Notes: generated by a model not told the origin, from the sequence alone. Counted from the first letter of the stretch, positions 53,392 to 62,350 are shown. The stretch: 64,000 nucleotides of DNA from Pseudonocardiaceae bacterium YIM PH 21723 (GCA_003600225.1 QZFT01000067.1:62001-126000); one strand, 5' to 3'. A program made the numbers and translations.

Positions 53392-53423
53392 AAAGGGGGC
53401 GCCGGTTTCCCGGCGCCCCCTTT
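53392..53423. terminator. bidirectional terminator, 14-bp stem
   Basis: AAAGGGGGCGCCGG (53392-53405) pairs perfectly with 53410-53423 around a 4-nt loop. T-rich on both strands, between the convergent paralogue 6 and isoprenyl transferase genes. Confidence 0.85.
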
Positions 53424-53433
53424 GTGCTGCTCG

Positions 53434-54216
53434 CTACTTGCCCAACCGGCGGTGCCGGCCCGAGTAGTCACGCAACGCGCGCCAGAAGTCCAGCCGGCGG
53501 AAGGCCGGCCAGTAGGCGTCGCAGAACCAGTATTCGGAATGCGCGGACTGCCAGAGCATGAAGCCGGACAGCCGCTGCTCACCCGAGGTCCGGATGATCA
53601 GATCCGGATCCGGCTGGCCCGAGGTGTAGAGGTGCTCGGCGATGTGGTCGACGTCCAGAACCTCGGCGAGGTCCTCGATGCCGGTACCGGCCTCCACGTG
53701 CTTCAGCAGCAGCTTGCGCACCGCGTCCGCGATCTCCTGCCGGCCGCCGTACCCGACGGCGACGTTGACCTCCAGGCCGGTGCGGCCCCTGGTCCGCTGC
53801 GCCGCGTCGACCAGGCGAGTGGCCGGTTCGGGCGGCAGCATGTCCAGGTTCCCGACGATGCGGACCCGCCACGGCTGCGGCTGGTCGGCGATCTCGTCGG
53901 TCACGTCCGGGATGATCTCCAGCAACGCGGCCAGCTCATCATCGGACCGGCTCAGGTTGTCCGTGGACAGCAGCCACAGGGTGACCACCTCGACCCCGGA
54001 GTCCTGACACCAGCCGAGAACCTCCACGATCTTGCCGGCTCCGACGCGATGTCCGTCATTGACATCGGTGAACCCGGCTTCCCGGGCCCAGCGGCGGTTC
54101 CCATCGAGGATGATCCCGACGTGCCGCGGCGTGTCGAAGTCCGCCACATGCCTGGCGAGCCGCCACTCATAGACGCCGTAAACGGCCTTGGCTACCTGTC
54201 GACGAATAAAACCCAC
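53434..54216 (-). CDS. short-chain Z-isoprenyl diphosphate synthase (Rv1086-type)
   Basis: A 260-residue cis-prenyltransferase. Motif I is IILDGNRRWAREAG with the catalytic Asp; TLWLLSTDNLSR, NVAVGYGGRQEIADAV and LIIRTSGEQRLSGFMLWQSA carry the diphosphate-binding Arg/Ser and elongation residues. The overall pattern and gene order match M. tuberculosis Rv1086, the (2Z,6E)-farnesyl diphosphate synthase feeding decaprenyl phosphate synthesis, rather than the long-chain UppS. GTG 54216 is a likely start, though its ribosome-binding site is poor. It is divergent from the hemolysin III gene. Confidence 0.9.
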   Translation of the reverse strand: MGFIRRQVAKAVYGVYEWRLARHVADFDTPRHVGIILDGNRRWAREAGFTDVNDGHRVGAGKIVEVLGWCQDSGVEVVTLWLLSTDNLSRSDDELAALLEIIPDVTDEIADQPQPWRVRIVGNLDMLPPEPATRLVDAAQRTRGRTGLEVNVAVGYGGRQEIADAVRKLLLKHVEAGTGIEDLAEVLDVDHIAEHLYTSGQPDPDLIIRTSGEQRLSGFMLWQSAHSEYWFCDAYWPAFRRLDFWRALRDYSGRHRRLGK

Positions 54217-54288
54217 TCCAAGAGGGTACTGGCCGACTTGGACACACCTGCGAGCCGTCACTGCCTGCGCAGACGTAGGCTCTCCTCC

Positions 54289-54966
54289 GTGACCGACGCA
54301 GCGCTCCGGACGGCCCCGGTGCCCGCCCTCAAGCCCAAGGCACGCGGCTGGATCCACTTCTACTCGTTCCTGGTGTCGGTGTTCACCGGCGCGACCCTCA
54401 TCTCGCTGGCAGCGGCGACCGTGGGCGTCAAGGCGGCCGTGGGCACCAGCATCTACTCGGCGACCGTGCTGGGCCTGTTCGGCATCAGCGCGCTGTACCA
54501 CCGCAAGACCTGGAAGACCGAGGCCGCCCGGACGCTGATGAAGCGCCTGGACCACTCGATGATCTTCGTGTTCATCGCGGGCACGTACACCCCGGTCTCG
54601 CTGCTGTCGCTCCCGGAGAAGACCGGCTACCTGGTGCTGGCCCTGGTCTGGGGCGGCGCCATCGCCGGCGTCGCCCTGAAGCTCATCTGGCCGCACGCCC
54701 CGAAGTGGCTCGGCGTACCGATCTACATCGCCCTCGGCTGGGTCGCGGTGTTCGTCCTACCCGACATCCTGAACGGCGCGGGCGTGGCCGCCCTGGTCCT
54801 GATCATCGTCGGCGGCGCCCTGTACACCGTCGGCGCGATCTTCTACGCCACCAAGTGGCCGGAACCGTGGCCCGGCGTCTTCGGCCACCACGAGTTCTTC
54901 CACGCCTTCGTCTCCCTGGCCGCGATCTGCCACTACATCGCGATCTGGCTGGCCATGTACTCCTAG
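54289..54966 (+). CDS. hemolysin III family membrane protein
   Basis: A 225-residue protein with seven transmembrane segments of the YqfA/hemolysin III (PAQR-related) family. Conserved His and Asp/Ser sites: ALYHRKTW, RLDHSMIFVFIAGTYTPVSL and FGHHEFFHAFVSLAAICHY, which form a putative metal site. Function in bacteria is unclear (membrane homeostasis, hydrolase-like). GTG start. Corresponds to Rv1085c. Its stop overlaps the convergent enoyl-CoA hydratase gene by 4 nt. Confidence 0.93.
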   Translation: MTDAALRTAPVPALKPKARGWIHFYSFLVSVFTGATLISLAAATVGVKAAVGTSIYSATVLGLFGISALYHRKTWKTEAARTLMKRLDHSMIFVFIAGTYTPVSLLSLPEKTGYLVLALVWGGAIAGVALKLIWPHAPKWLGVPIYIALGWVAVFVLPDILNGAGVAALVLIIVGGALYTVGAIFYATKWPEPWPGVFGHHEFFHAFVSLAAICHYIAIWLAMYS

Positions 54967-55712
54967 CGGCCGGTCCACCGGGGTTCGCGGCGCTCGAAGA
55001 ACGCCTGGATCCCCTCGCCCAGGTCGTCGGAGCCGAAGGTATTGGCGATGGCCTCCTCGGTGACCTCCCAGGCGTGGTCGTCGTCGGCGCTGTGCACGCG
55101 TTCCAGCGCGACCAGGCTCTCCTGCACCGAGATCGGCGCGCTCCGGCACACCCGCTGCGCCAGGTCGAGGGCCTGGGCCAGGGCCTGTCCCTCATCGGCG
55201 AGCTCGTTGACGAAGCCCAAGCCGTAGGCCCGATCCGCGTCGAGGGGTTCGCCGGTCAGCAGCAACTGCTTGGCCACGTTGAGCGGCAGTGCCCGGTGTG
55301 CGCGGAACAGGCCGCCGCAGGTGGCGATCACCCCGCGGCGGGATTCGGGCAGGCCGAAGGTGGCGTTGCGGGCGGCGACCACCAGGTCGCAGGCCAGCAC
55401 GATCTCCATCCCGCCGCCGTACGCGAAACCCTCCACCGCGGCGATGAGCGGTTTGCGGCGACGACGCCGGACCACGCCGTAGTTGCCGCCGCGCGGGGTC
55501 GGCTCCCCCGAGCCCTTAGCCAGGTCGGTGCCGGCGGAGAAGCCGCCCGCGGTGCCGGTGAGTACGGCCGCCCAGAGTTCCGGATCGTCCTCGAACTCGT
55601 TGAGCGCCGCGTCCAGGCCCGCCGTCATCTCCGCGTCGAACGCGTTCCGCTTCTCCGGACGGTTCAGCCGGATGACGAAGACCCGGCCGTCCCTGCTGGT
55701 CTCGATGGGCAT
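54963..55712 (-). CDS. crotonase/enoyl-CoA hydratase family protein
   Basis: A 249-residue crotonase-fold protein: N-terminal RLNRPEKRNAFDAEM, oxyanion-hole segments GGFSAGTDLAKG and VEGFAYGGGMEIVLACDLVVA, then FGLPESRRGVIATCGG. Glu in LPESRRG sits where one catalytic Glu of hydratases lies. It acts on acyl-CoA substrates in fatty-acid or branched-chain metabolism; the precise reaction (hydratase or isomerase) is undetermined. AAGGAG site before the ATG. Followed upstream on the same strand by a nitroreductase gene 9 bp away, so probably co-transcribed. Confidence 0.92.
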   Translation of the reverse strand: MPIETSRDGRVFVIRLNRPEKRNAFDAEMTAGLDAALNEFEDDPELWAAVLTGTAGGFSAGTDLAKGSGEPTPRGGNYGVVRRRRRKPLIAAVEGFAYGGGMEIVLACDLVVAARNATFGLPESRRGVIATCGGLFRAHRALPLNVAKQLLLTGEPLDADRAYGLGFVNELADEGQALAQALDLAQRVCRSAPISVQESLVALERVHSADDDHAWEVTEEAIANTFGSDDLGEGIQAFFERREPRWTGR

Positions 55713-55721
55713 GACGCTCCT

Positions 55722-56390
55722 TCAGCTCGTGTGCCAGGTGATCGATTCGGCGAGGGGCGCGCGGGCGGTGCGGAACCCGTTGACCGGCGCCTCGCGGTCC
55801 GGGTAACCGAAGCTGATGCCCGCCACCACCTGCCGGTCCGCCGGGATGTCGAAATACTCGTGCAGGAACGGTGAGTACGAGGCGAGCGCGGCCTGCGGGG
55901 CGGCGGCCAGGCCCAGACTTTCGATCGCGAGCAGGAAGGTCATCAGGTATAGGCCACAGTCGACGGCCCCGTAAACCCCCAGCTCAGCGGGGGTGCTCAG
56001 GATCGCCACATGCGGAGCGTCGAACAGTTCGAAGTTGCGGAGCACCTGCTGCATCCTGCCCGCGTGATCGGCCTTCGGCACACCGACGGCCTCGTACAGC
56101 TGCACCCCGCACGCGCGCCTGCGGTCCCTGTGGACACCGGTGTACTCCGCGGGAAACGGCAGGTCCGAGCCCGCCTCACCCGTCTCCAGGTTGGCCAGCA
56201 GCGCCGCACGGAACCGATCCGTGGCGGGTTGTTCGGTGATGGCCAACCGCCAGGGCTGGGTGTTGCACCAGGACGGGGTCCGCTGGGCGAGCCCGAGGAC
56301 CTGCTCGATCACCTCGCGCGGTACCGGTTCGGGCCGGAACCTCCGGCAGGTCCATCGTCGGTCGAGGAGATCCTGCAAGGCCGTATCCAT
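55722..56390 (-). CDS. nitroreductase family protein
   Basis: About 222 residues, FMN-dependent nitroreductase fold: RWTCRRFRPEPVPREVIEQ, RTPSWCNTQPWRLAIT (FMN phosphate-binding Arg and Asn region) and C-terminal AGISFGYPDREAPVNGFRT. Reduces quinones, nitro compounds or enones with NAD(P)H; natural substrate unknown. ATG 56390 is preferred to GTG 56396. It is divergent from an HxlR-family gene, a classic regulator/oxidoreductase pairing. Confidence 0.9.
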   Translation of the reverse strand: MDTALQDLLDRRWTCRRFRPEPVPREVIEQVLGLAQRTPSWCNTQPWRLAITEQPATDRFRAALLANLETGEAGSDLPFPAEYTGVHRDRRRACGVQLYEAVGVPKADHAGRMQQVLRNFELFDAPHVAILSTPAELGVYGAVDCGLYLMTFLLAIESLGLAAAPQAALASYSPFLHEYFDIPADRQVVAGISFGYPDREAPVNGFRTARAPLAESITWHTS

Positions 56391-56477
56391 GCACACCGTC
56401 CCGCTCGGTCTCGTTTCGAGACTGAACGGTACCCACAGGTAGTCTCAAATCGGAACCGTATACGGCGGGAGTGTGAC

Positions 56478-56936
56478 GTGCGCTACGAGGAACTGTCCGA
56501 CGAGCCCTGCTCCATCACGCGCGCGCTGGTGCTCCTCGGCGACCGCTGGACCCTGCTGATCCTCAAGACCGCGTTCGCCGGCATTCGCCGTTTCAACGGA
56601 TTCCAGGGTGTGCTGGGCATTTCCCGGAGCAGGCTGCTCGATCGCCTCGACCGCCTGGTCGCCCACGGGATTCTGGTCAAACGGACACCCGAGAGCGGCG
56701 GGGCGCACGAGGAATACCGCCTCACCGAGAAGGGCCACGAGGTCTATCCGATCCTCATGGCCCTGCGCGACTGGGGCGACGCCCACCTGGCCCCGGACGG
56801 GCCACCGATCCACTACCTGCACGACGGCTGCGGCGGCGAGGCCCGCGTGCACCTGCGCTGCGATGGCTGCGCCGCCGAACTCACCGCCCGGGACATCACC
56901 CTCCAGGCCGGACCTGGTTTCCCGGTGCCGAGCTGA
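56478..56936 (+). CDS. HxlR-family transcriptional regulator
   Basis: A 152-residue winged-helix protein: CSITRALVLLGDRWTLLILKTAF is the HxlR signature with its single conserved Cys, followed by FQGVLGISRSRLLDRLDRLVAHGIL and the wing EEYRLTEKGHEVYPIL. HxlR proteins sense thiols, quinones or electrophiles. It probably controls the divergent nitroreductase gene (87 bp apart). The C-terminus adds a zinc-ribbon-like pair, LRCDGCAAELTARD. Confidence 0.9.
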   Translation: MRYEELSDEPCSITRALVLLGDRWTLLILKTAFAGIRRFNGFQGVLGISRSRLLDRLDRLVAHGILVKRTPESGGAHEEYRLTEKGHEVYPILMALRDWGDAHLAPDGPPIHYLHDGCGGEARVHLRCDGCAAELTARDITLQAGPGFPVPS

Positions 56937-57318
56937 TGATCCGGTTCACCCGCCACAGCATGTGGCCGTAGAGGATCCCGCCGAGCAGGCTGCAACCGAG
57001 GATCGGCCACACGGTCACGTTCGACAGATAGAGCCCGAGCACCACGGCGGCGCTGCCGAGAATGGTCAGCAGTGCCCTCGGCCGCTCGGCGATCAGCGCG
57101 GGGCTGTTCCACAGCTGCTGCATGCCGCTGCGACGCTGGAAGGCGGGCAACACGAACAGCATCAGCGGTGCCACCAGGACAGTGAACGGGAACTGCGGAA
57201 TGCCCAGTTCCCGGTGATGGTCGGCCAGGGCCGGACCGGCCAGCAGCACCGCGAAGATCAGGCCACTGAGCCCGAGCAGCCACCACGGCAGCGGCTTCAC
57301 GACGGCGTGATCATTCAT
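56896..57318 (-). CDS. small four-helix membrane protein
   Basis: A 140-residue protein with four hydrophobic segments (PWWLLGLSGLIFAVLLAGPA, TVLVAPLMLFVLPAF, LLTILGSAAVVLGLYL, PILGCSLLGGILYGHML). No family recognised. Its 3' end overlaps the convergent HxlR gene by 41 nt, so transcription of one may interfere with the other. Divergent from the next hypothetical gene. Confidence 0.7.
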   Translation of the reverse strand: MNDHAVVKPLPWWLLGLSGLIFAVLLAGPALADHHRELGIPQFPFTVLVAPLMLFVLPAFQRRSGMQQLWNSPALIAERPRALLTILGSAAVVLGLYLSNVTVWPILGCSLLGGILYGHMLWRVNRIISSAPGNQVRPGG

Positions 57319-57431
57319 GGCAAAACCCCCAGGTAACTCGAACTCTTCGGCCGAAGCTACTGGTGGCCGGAGAGTTGCGGGGCGTTTTACCGGTGATCCG
57401 CCCGATCGGGTGTGCGGGTTAGAGTTCGGGC

Positions 57432-57938
57432 ATGAGCGACCCGGCCGAGTTCTTTGTGTACGACGTTGCCACCGAGGACGGCGATCAGCGGTTCCTGTCG
57501 GTGATCCGTCCCGAGCTGGCGACCGAGTTCGGGCTGATCAGTGAGGGCATCATCGGCGCGGTGGTCGGCGACGATCTCCAGGACGCTCCGCTGGATCCCG
57601 CTCAGGTGCAGGAGAACCCGCAGTTCGTCGCCTTCCTCGGGCAGGTGCTGGCCGGCTCCGTCGACTCGGTCGAGCGGCTCCGCAAGGCCGCTGAGCAGGA
57701 GGGCGAGGGGCACCTCTACATCGTGGACGGGCGTTCGCCGGACCCGGCCGACGCGGTGCCGCCGGAGGATGTGCTCGGCGTCGTCGGCATCACCGACGGC
57801 AAGCTCATCGCCGGTTCCTACCAGCACAATCCGCAGCACCGGCTGTTCAGCGAGCACGGTCTCTTCCAGCTGCCCGACGAACTCCACTCGGCCTTCTACA
57901 CCGCGTTGCAGACCCGGGTGACCTCCAGCGGGAACTAG
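57432..57938 (+). CDS. hypothetical soluble protein
   Basis: A 168-residue acidic protein: MSDPAEFFVYDVATEDGDQR, a middle helix (AGSVDSVERLRKAAEQEG) and DVLGVVGITDGKLIAGSYQHN. No signal peptide, membrane segment or family known to me. Single gene with its own promoter region. Its 3' end overlaps the convergent membrane protein gene by 4 nt. Codon use fits the local backbone. Confidence 0.7.
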   Translation: MSDPAEFFVYDVATEDGDQRFLSVIRPELATEFGLISEGIIGAVVGDDLQDAPLDPAQVQENPQFVAFLGQVLAGSVDSVERLRKAAEQEGEGHLYIVDGRSPDPADAVPPEDVLGVVGITDGKLIAGSYQHNPQHRLFSEHGLFQLPDELHSAFYTALQTRVTSSGN

Positions 57939-58816
57939 GCGCCGCCACGCAGGCGGTAGCCGGATCCGTACAGCGACCGGAGCTCGGCGAAACTCAACGC
58001 CGCCGTGGTGACCACGCCGGTCAGGGTGATCACCAGCCACACGGTGTACGGCATGCCCTCCTGCTGGTAGTTCGTGAACTTGTTGGCCAGCGCGGTCAAC
58101 ACGACCAGCAGCGAGCCGATCGGCGCGAGCATGGGATGCACCTCGCCGACCCACAGCACCGACCGGGCGATCCAGTAGCCGATGAACGGCAGGTAGGCCA
58201 CCCACCAGATGCCCGCCGGGAAGCCGACGAATCCCTTGATCAGCAGGACTCCGGTGGGGTCCTCCAGCCAGTCGTTCATCGAGCACAGGCCGACGAAGAC
58301 CGCCGCGGTCACCTGGAGCAGCAACAGGAAACCGCCGACGCGGCGACCGGACAGGAAGTACAGGAACGCGGTCGGGAACAGCGGTCCGCCGACCAGGATG
58401 GCCAGCGAGATCAGGTGCGGATCGGTCTCGTGGACCGGCCCGGCCTGGGAGATCAGGTAGCCGGGTAGCGCGACGGTGAGCAGGATCAGCACGACATTGC
58501 GCAGTACCCGCAGCGCGCCGGGATTCAGCGTCTGCCGCAGCCCGGGGCGGGTGATCGCGTACGACAGCCCGATCAGCAGGAGAACCGCCACCACGCTGAG
58601 CACCGCGTTGCCGATCAGGTCCTTGAGGCCGTCATCGCCCAGTTCACGCGCGCTCTTGCCGTAGCTCAGGCTCACCAGCACCACGGTGATGAATCCGGCG
58701 GCCGAGCGGCGGAAGCCCAGTTTGCCGAATCTGCCCTCGGCCTTCATGACTCCGTCGGAGATGCTGTAGATCTCGTTGGCCGCCCGCCAGGGCACCAGCA
58801 CGCTGCGCGTATCCAC
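57935..58816 (-). CDS. polytopic membrane protein
   Basis: A 293-residue protein with about eight hydrophobic segments after a soluble N-terminal region of about 40 residues (RSVLVPWRAANEIYSISDG). Segments include LIGNAVLSVVAVLLLIGLSY, LRNVVLILLTVALPGYLI, GGFLLLLQVTAAVFVGL and YTVWLVITLTGVVTTAALSF. GTG 58816 follows the GT9-like gene by 11 bp on the same strand, probably one operon. No family recognised. Confidence 0.65.
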   Translation of the reverse strand: MDTRSVLVPWRAANEIYSISDGVMKAEGRFGKLGFRRSAAGFITVVLVSLSYGKSARELGDDGLKDLIGNAVLSVVAVLLLIGLSYAITRPGLRQTLNPGALRVLRNVVLILLTVALPGYLISQAGPVHETDPHLISLAILVGGPLFPTAFLYFLSGRRVGGFLLLLQVTAAVFVGLCSMNDWLEDPTGVLLIKGFVGFPAGIWWVAYLPFIGYWIARSVLWVGEVHPMLAPIGSLLVVLTALANKFTNYQQEGMPYTVWLVITLTGVVTTAALSFAELRSLYGSGYRLRGGA

Positions 58817-58827
58817 GCCGACTGAAC

Positions 58828-59952
58828 CTACAGGTACTCGCGCAACAGGTCGTCCACGGAGAACATCAATTCGGTCCGTCCCCCGAAGGTGGCCGCCAGC
58901 CTGCGGGCGTGGTCCCGCATGGCGACCTCGTACGTCGCCTTCCCACTGAGCAGCCACTCCGCGCCGGCCAGCAGCTCGTCCAGGTCCGCCTCGATCCGCA
59001 CGGCGCTCATGCTCGGCGACCGCGGGCCGTCGTCCTCGACCGGGTCCGGGGTGTTGCCCAGCAGCACGTAGCAGGGGAAACGCTCGACATCCGGGAGCAC
59101 CGAGTAGAACGGGACCCCGGGGTTGAAGTAGTACTCCGCCCAGTCGTTGCCCGCGATGGCCAGCCACGGAGTGCCCATCACCAGCGCGGTGAACGCGAAG
59201 CCGCTGTGGGGCGCCAGCAGCAGGTCGCAGCGCTGCAATACGGCCAGCTGCCGGTCCAGGGGCACGTCGACCGCCCAGACCGGGTCCGGCAGCAGCTCCT
59301 CGTACTCGGCTTTACTGAACGTCGTCCGGGTGCGGCCGTCCTCGGCGAGCTTGCCCAGCAGGCAGAACCGGGTGTCCGGCCGGCGCTCGGTGAGCGCGGC
59401 GAGGATCTTGCGCCAGCTCGCCTGCGACGGGTACCGCCGGCGTTCCGCGCTGCCGCCGGGCAGCACCGCGATGGTCGGACCGTCCTGCTCCGGCAACAGT
59501 TCGGCGGCCCAGCGGTGGGCTTCCTCGGGCAACCGCAGGCTCAGCCGTTGCCCGCGCTCGTAACTGGGGCGTGGGGCACCGACCTGCAGGTGGCCGTGCC
59601 GCGGACGGAAGTGCGCCGCGGCCAGCTCGTAGTACCGCCTCAGCCCGGGGAACAGCCGGTGCTGCCACACCTGGTGGCCACGCGGATCGTCGAGTACCCA
59701 GTCCCAGTCGCGCGGGATGTGGCTGAGCACCGCCGCGTCCGGCTCGCCGAACTCGTCCACATCGACCGTGTACACCTCGTCGATGTGGTCCGCCCAGTGC
59801 GCGAGATCCACCGCCGTGTTGGACTTCAGCACCACGCCGATCCGCCGCGAGGAATCCGCCGCGTGGTAGCCGAGGCAGTGCTGGACCGCCTCCACGGCGT
59901 GGCCCACCGGGTGGCAGTAGACGAAGTTGACCAGGACGGATTCCGTGGACAC
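58828..59952 (-). CDS. GT9-like glycosyltransferase
   Basis: A 374-residue protein resembling ADP-heptose:LPS heptosyltransferases (GT9) in order of motifs: an N-terminal Rossmann half (RIGVVLKSNTAVDLAHWADH), a linker (RLPEEAHRWAAELLPEQDGP), TIAVLPGGSAERRRYPSQASW, RPDTRFCLLGKLAEDGR and a nucleotide-sugar region AVLQRCDLLLAPHSGFAFTA. Probable sugar transfer to a cell-surface glycan or secondary metabolite; donor unknown. ATG start. Upstream partner on the same strand is the beta-propeller gene 9 bp away. Confidence 0.8.
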   Translation of the reverse strand: MSTESVLVNFVYCHPVGHAVEAVQHCLGYHAADSSRRIGVVLKSNTAVDLAHWADHIDEVYTVDVDEFGEPDAAVLSHIPRDWDWVLDDPRGHQVWQHRLFPGLRRYYELAAAHFRPRHGHLQVGAPRPSYERGQRLSLRLPEEAHRWAAELLPEQDGPTIAVLPGGSAERRRYPSQASWRKILAALTERRPDTRFCLLGKLAEDGRTRTTFSKAEYEELLPDPVWAVDVPLDRQLAVLQRCDLLLAPHSGFAFTALVMGTPWLAIAGNDWAEYYFNPGVPFYSVLPDVERFPCYVLLGNTPDPVEDDGPRSPSMSAVRIEADLDELLAGAEWLLSGKATYEVAMRDHARRLAATFGGRTELMFSVDDLLREYL

Positions 59953-59961
59953 GCCCCGAGA

Positions 59962-61095
59962 CTAGCGGCGCGGATACAGCCGGGCCGACTGAATTTCGTC
60001 CGCGCCCGTCCCCTCGAACGGCTTGCCGGTCACCCACAGCTCACGGCTGTCCGGCGTGGTCACCAGGCCGTGCTGGTCCTCCAGGTCGAAGCCGGTCAGC
60101 ACCCGGGTGAAGGTCAGCGCAGCGGCGTCCACTTCGGACACCGTCGGCGTCTGCCACTGGTCGAGTGCGGTGCTGCCGACGAAAAGCCTGGTGCCGTCGG
60201 CGCTCAGGGCCAGCGGGCTGAACCCGGACTGGTCCGGAATGGACAGTCGGGCGACGACCGTGCGGCTCGCGATGTCCACCGTGCGCAGATCGCTCTGGTA
60301 GTAGCCCAGCACGTAGATCCGGCTGCCGTCCGGGCTGAGGGCGAACTGGTCGCCCTCCTCCTTACCGGAGCGGTAGACCGCGCCGGCGTACCGGGGCGGA
60401 GTGGCGGTGGCGTCCAGCTGGTGGATGGTCACCGTCCTGCTCGGCGACACGTCCAATGTGGACACGTAGATGTTCTTGCCGTCCGGGCTGATCAGCGTGC
60501 TGCCTGGAATCCAGCCGGGTACCGGGGTCTTGCCGAGGAAGGCGCCGGAGGCGGTGTCGATGACGTAGAGGTTGCCCGGTTCCGGCGCCCCCGGCGTGAT
60601 CACGTCGCCGGTCTGGGTCAGGTACAGCCGGCTGCCGTCGGGGCTGAGCGCGATCGTGTCGAGTGCGCCGGGATGGCTGTCGAAGTTGCCGAGGCTGCGG
60701 GCCGCCGGGACCCGGATCGTCCGCAGCTCGGCGCCGGTGACCGCGTCGACCACGGTGATCTGGCCGGGATCGTCGCCGCCGAATCCGGTCTGCAGGGCGT
60801 ACAGCCGGCCGCCGTCCGGGCTGAGCTTGAGATCGGTGATCGAGTGGTACTGCACCCCGACGCGGTGCACCGCCTTCGTGGTGTGTTTCCGGGCATCGAG
60901 GACCCGGATGTTCTGCCGGGTTCCGTCCACGGTGTCCCGTTCGCCGACGTAGGCCGTGGCCCCGTCCCTGCTGAACACCGGGCCCGCCATGCGCAGGTCG
61001 TTCTGTCCGATGGGGACGGAGGCCACGATGTCGGCCTCCACGGTGGGCGGCGCGGCGAGGGCGATGGTCAGCACTGCGGCGAGGATGGCGCTCAT
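59962..61095 (-). CDS. secreted YncE-like beta-propeller protein
   Basis: A 377-residue exported protein: signal peptide (AILAAVLTIALAAPPTVEA) followed by seven or so repeats with the pattern LSPDG-S/G-R-x-Y (KLSPDGGRLYALQTG, ALSPDGSRLYLTQTGD, ISPDGKNIYVSTLD, ALSPDGSRIYVLGY, ALSADGTRLFVGS), typical of YVTN/YncE-type propellers. Role unknown; surface binding is usual. ATG 61095 is preferred (AGGGAAG site). Probably cotranscribed with the GT9-like gene. Confidence 0.8.
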   Translation of the reverse strand: MSAILAAVLTIALAAPPTVEADIVASVPIGQNDLRMAGPVFSRDGATAYVGERDTVDGTRQNIRVLDARKHTTKAVHRVGVQYHSITDLKLSPDGGRLYALQTGFGGDDPGQITVVDAVTGAELRTIRVPAARSLGNFDSHPGALDTIALSPDGSRLYLTQTGDVITPGAPEPGNLYVIDTASGAFLGKTPVPGWIPGSTLISPDGKNIYVSTLDVSPSRTVTIHQLDATATPPRYAGAVYRSGKEEGDQFALSPDGSRIYVLGYYQSDLRTVDIASRTVVARLSIPDQSGFSPLALSADGTRLFVGSTALDQWQTPTVSEVDAAALTFTRVLTGFDLEDQHGLVTTPDSRELWVTGKPFEGTGADEIQSARLYPRR

Positions 61096-61189
61096 ATCTT
61101 CCCTACGGATACCCGGTGGGCCGGAGCGAACATTCGCCCGCCGTCGAACGGTGGCCATCCCGGCGATGAGCTGTGCTTACAGTCGCCGC

Positions 61190-61450
61190 ATGGCATGGTT
61201 CTGGGTCTACGTCGTGCTGCTGATCGTCAGCGGCCTGGTGATGGTGGGGCTGGCCCCGGCGAGTGGGCAGCAGACCGGCTGGAAGATCGTGAGCTTCCTG
61301 CTCGGCGTCTTCTTCATCGGCTACGGCGGCTACCTGGCGTTCTTCTTCACCGGTGGTCAGTACCGCGTCGTGATCTACGTCTTCATCCTGCCGATCGTGC
61401 TGATCTACCAGGCCATCACCAGACGTCGCCGTCCCGGAAGTCGCAGGTGA
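61190..61450 (+). CDS. small membrane protein, unknown
   Basis: An 86-residue protein of three hydrophobic segments (WFWVYVVLLIVSGLVMVGLA, IVSFLLGVFFIGYGGYLAFF, YRVVIYVFILPIVLIYQAIT) ending in a basic tail (RRRRPGSRR). No family recognised. It is divergent from the beta-propeller gene and its 3' end overlaps the convergent GNAT gene by 35 nt. Confidence 0.65.
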   Translation: MAWFWVYVVLLIVSGLVMVGLAPASGQQTGWKIVSFLLGVFFIGYGGYLAFFFTGGQYRVVIYVFILPIVLIYQAITRRRRPGSRR

Positions 61451-61949
61451 TCGGGCCGGACAGGTTCACCGGACCGGTCACCGGCAGCACGTAGATCCCG
61501 CCGTCCTCGTCCGGGGTCAGCTCGACACCGGAGCGGCCGAACACCGAGGTCGGTCCTTCCCACAGCTGCCAGCCACGCTCGGTGTACAGCCGGACGGCGT
61601 CGCCGCCGGTGCTGAGCGCGCCCAGCTCGTAGGCGCCACGCAGCACCAGTTCCAGGCCGTCCATGATCGCGTTGCCGTACCCGTTGCGCCGGTGCTCGGG
61701 GTGGGTGGCGATCGCCTCGATGTAGCCGGTCCTCAGGAGCCGGTCGGCCACCAGCATCCGGCGCTGCACAACGCTTCCGTGGGCGATCAGCTCGTCGTCG
61801 GCCCAGATCAACGCGTGCACACCGCCGAGGGAGTTGGCCCAGTCGGTGTCGCTGAATTCGCCGTCATAGGCCAGGGTCAGGAACTCGCGGATCTTCGCCA
61901 GGTCGGTGGCGTCCAGTTCCCAGGTGTGGGCCAGCTCGATGTCACTCAT
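61416..61949 (-). CDS. GNAT family N-acetyltransferase
   Basis: A 177-residue acetyltransferase with GNAT motif A YIEAIATHPEHRRNGYGNAI (HRRNGYGN: acetyl-CoA pyrophosphate loop), and DAVRLYTERGWQLWEGPT. The pattern resembles aminoglycoside 2'-N-acetyltransferase-type enzymes (an early LAHTWELDATDLAKIREFL and late IYVLPV), so antibiotic or small-molecule acetylation is possible but not shown. It overlaps the F420-type gene by 4 nt. Confidence 0.85.
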   Translation of the reverse strand: MSDIELAHTWELDATDLAKIREFLTLAYDGEFSDTDWANSLGGVHALIWADDELIAHGSVVQRRMLVADRLLRTGYIEAIATHPEHRRNGYGNAIMDGLELVLRGAYELGALSTGGDAVRLYTERGWQLWEGPTSVFGRSGVELTPDEDGGIYVLPVTGPVNLSGPITCDFRDGDVW

Positions 61950-62350
61950 ACCTGACCGTAAGTCCGCTCGACCGGAATCCGAAGCACCACACGCCGTTCG
62001 GCGACCATGGCCCGGCGGAAGTCACTCCAGTCCGAATGTTCGCCCTGGATCGACCGGTAGAGCTCGACCAGTTCGTCCACAGTGGAATCATGTGGGTCAC
62101 CGGCCACTTCGGACAGTTCGGCGTCGCCTTCGACCACGACGTACGTCCAGTAATCCTCGCTGGTGACGTGGAAACTCACCCGGGGGTCGCGGCGCAGGTT
62201 ACGGGTCTTGGCCCGATCATCGGTGACCGAGACGAGAATCCGGTCGCCGTCGAAGTGGTAGACCACATTGGACAGTTGCGGCCTGCCGTCGCGTTTCAGC
62301 GTGACGAGCACCCCGTGGGTGCGGGCCGCCAGAAGTTCAGCTGTGTCCAT
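61946..62350 (-). CDS. F420-dependent PPOX-class split-barrel oxidoreductase
   Basis: A 134-residue flavin/deazaflavin split-barrel protein: DTAELLAARTHGVLVTLKRDGRPQLSNVVYHFDGDRI then TRNLRRDPRVSFHVTSEDYW and YVVVEGDAELSEV. The TLKRDGRPQLS strand and RNLRRDPRVS turn are hallmarks of F420-binding PPOX-class proteins. Substrate unknown. ATG 62350 is the likely start (the frame upstream lacks family features). It overlaps the GNAT gene (ATGA), suggesting co-translation. Confidence 0.88.
   Translation of the reverse strand: MDTAELLAARTHGVLVTLKRDGRPQLSNVVYHFDGDRILVSVTDDRAKTRNLRRDPRVSFHVTSEDYWTYVVVEGDAELSEVAGDPHDSTVDELVELYRSIQGEHSDWSDFRRAMVAERRVVLRIPVERTYGQV

Noticed and set aside
53422-54288. Upstream extension of the hemolysin III frame
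   Set aside because: It is antisense to the isoprenyl transferase gene; the family N-terminus begins at the GTG at 54289.
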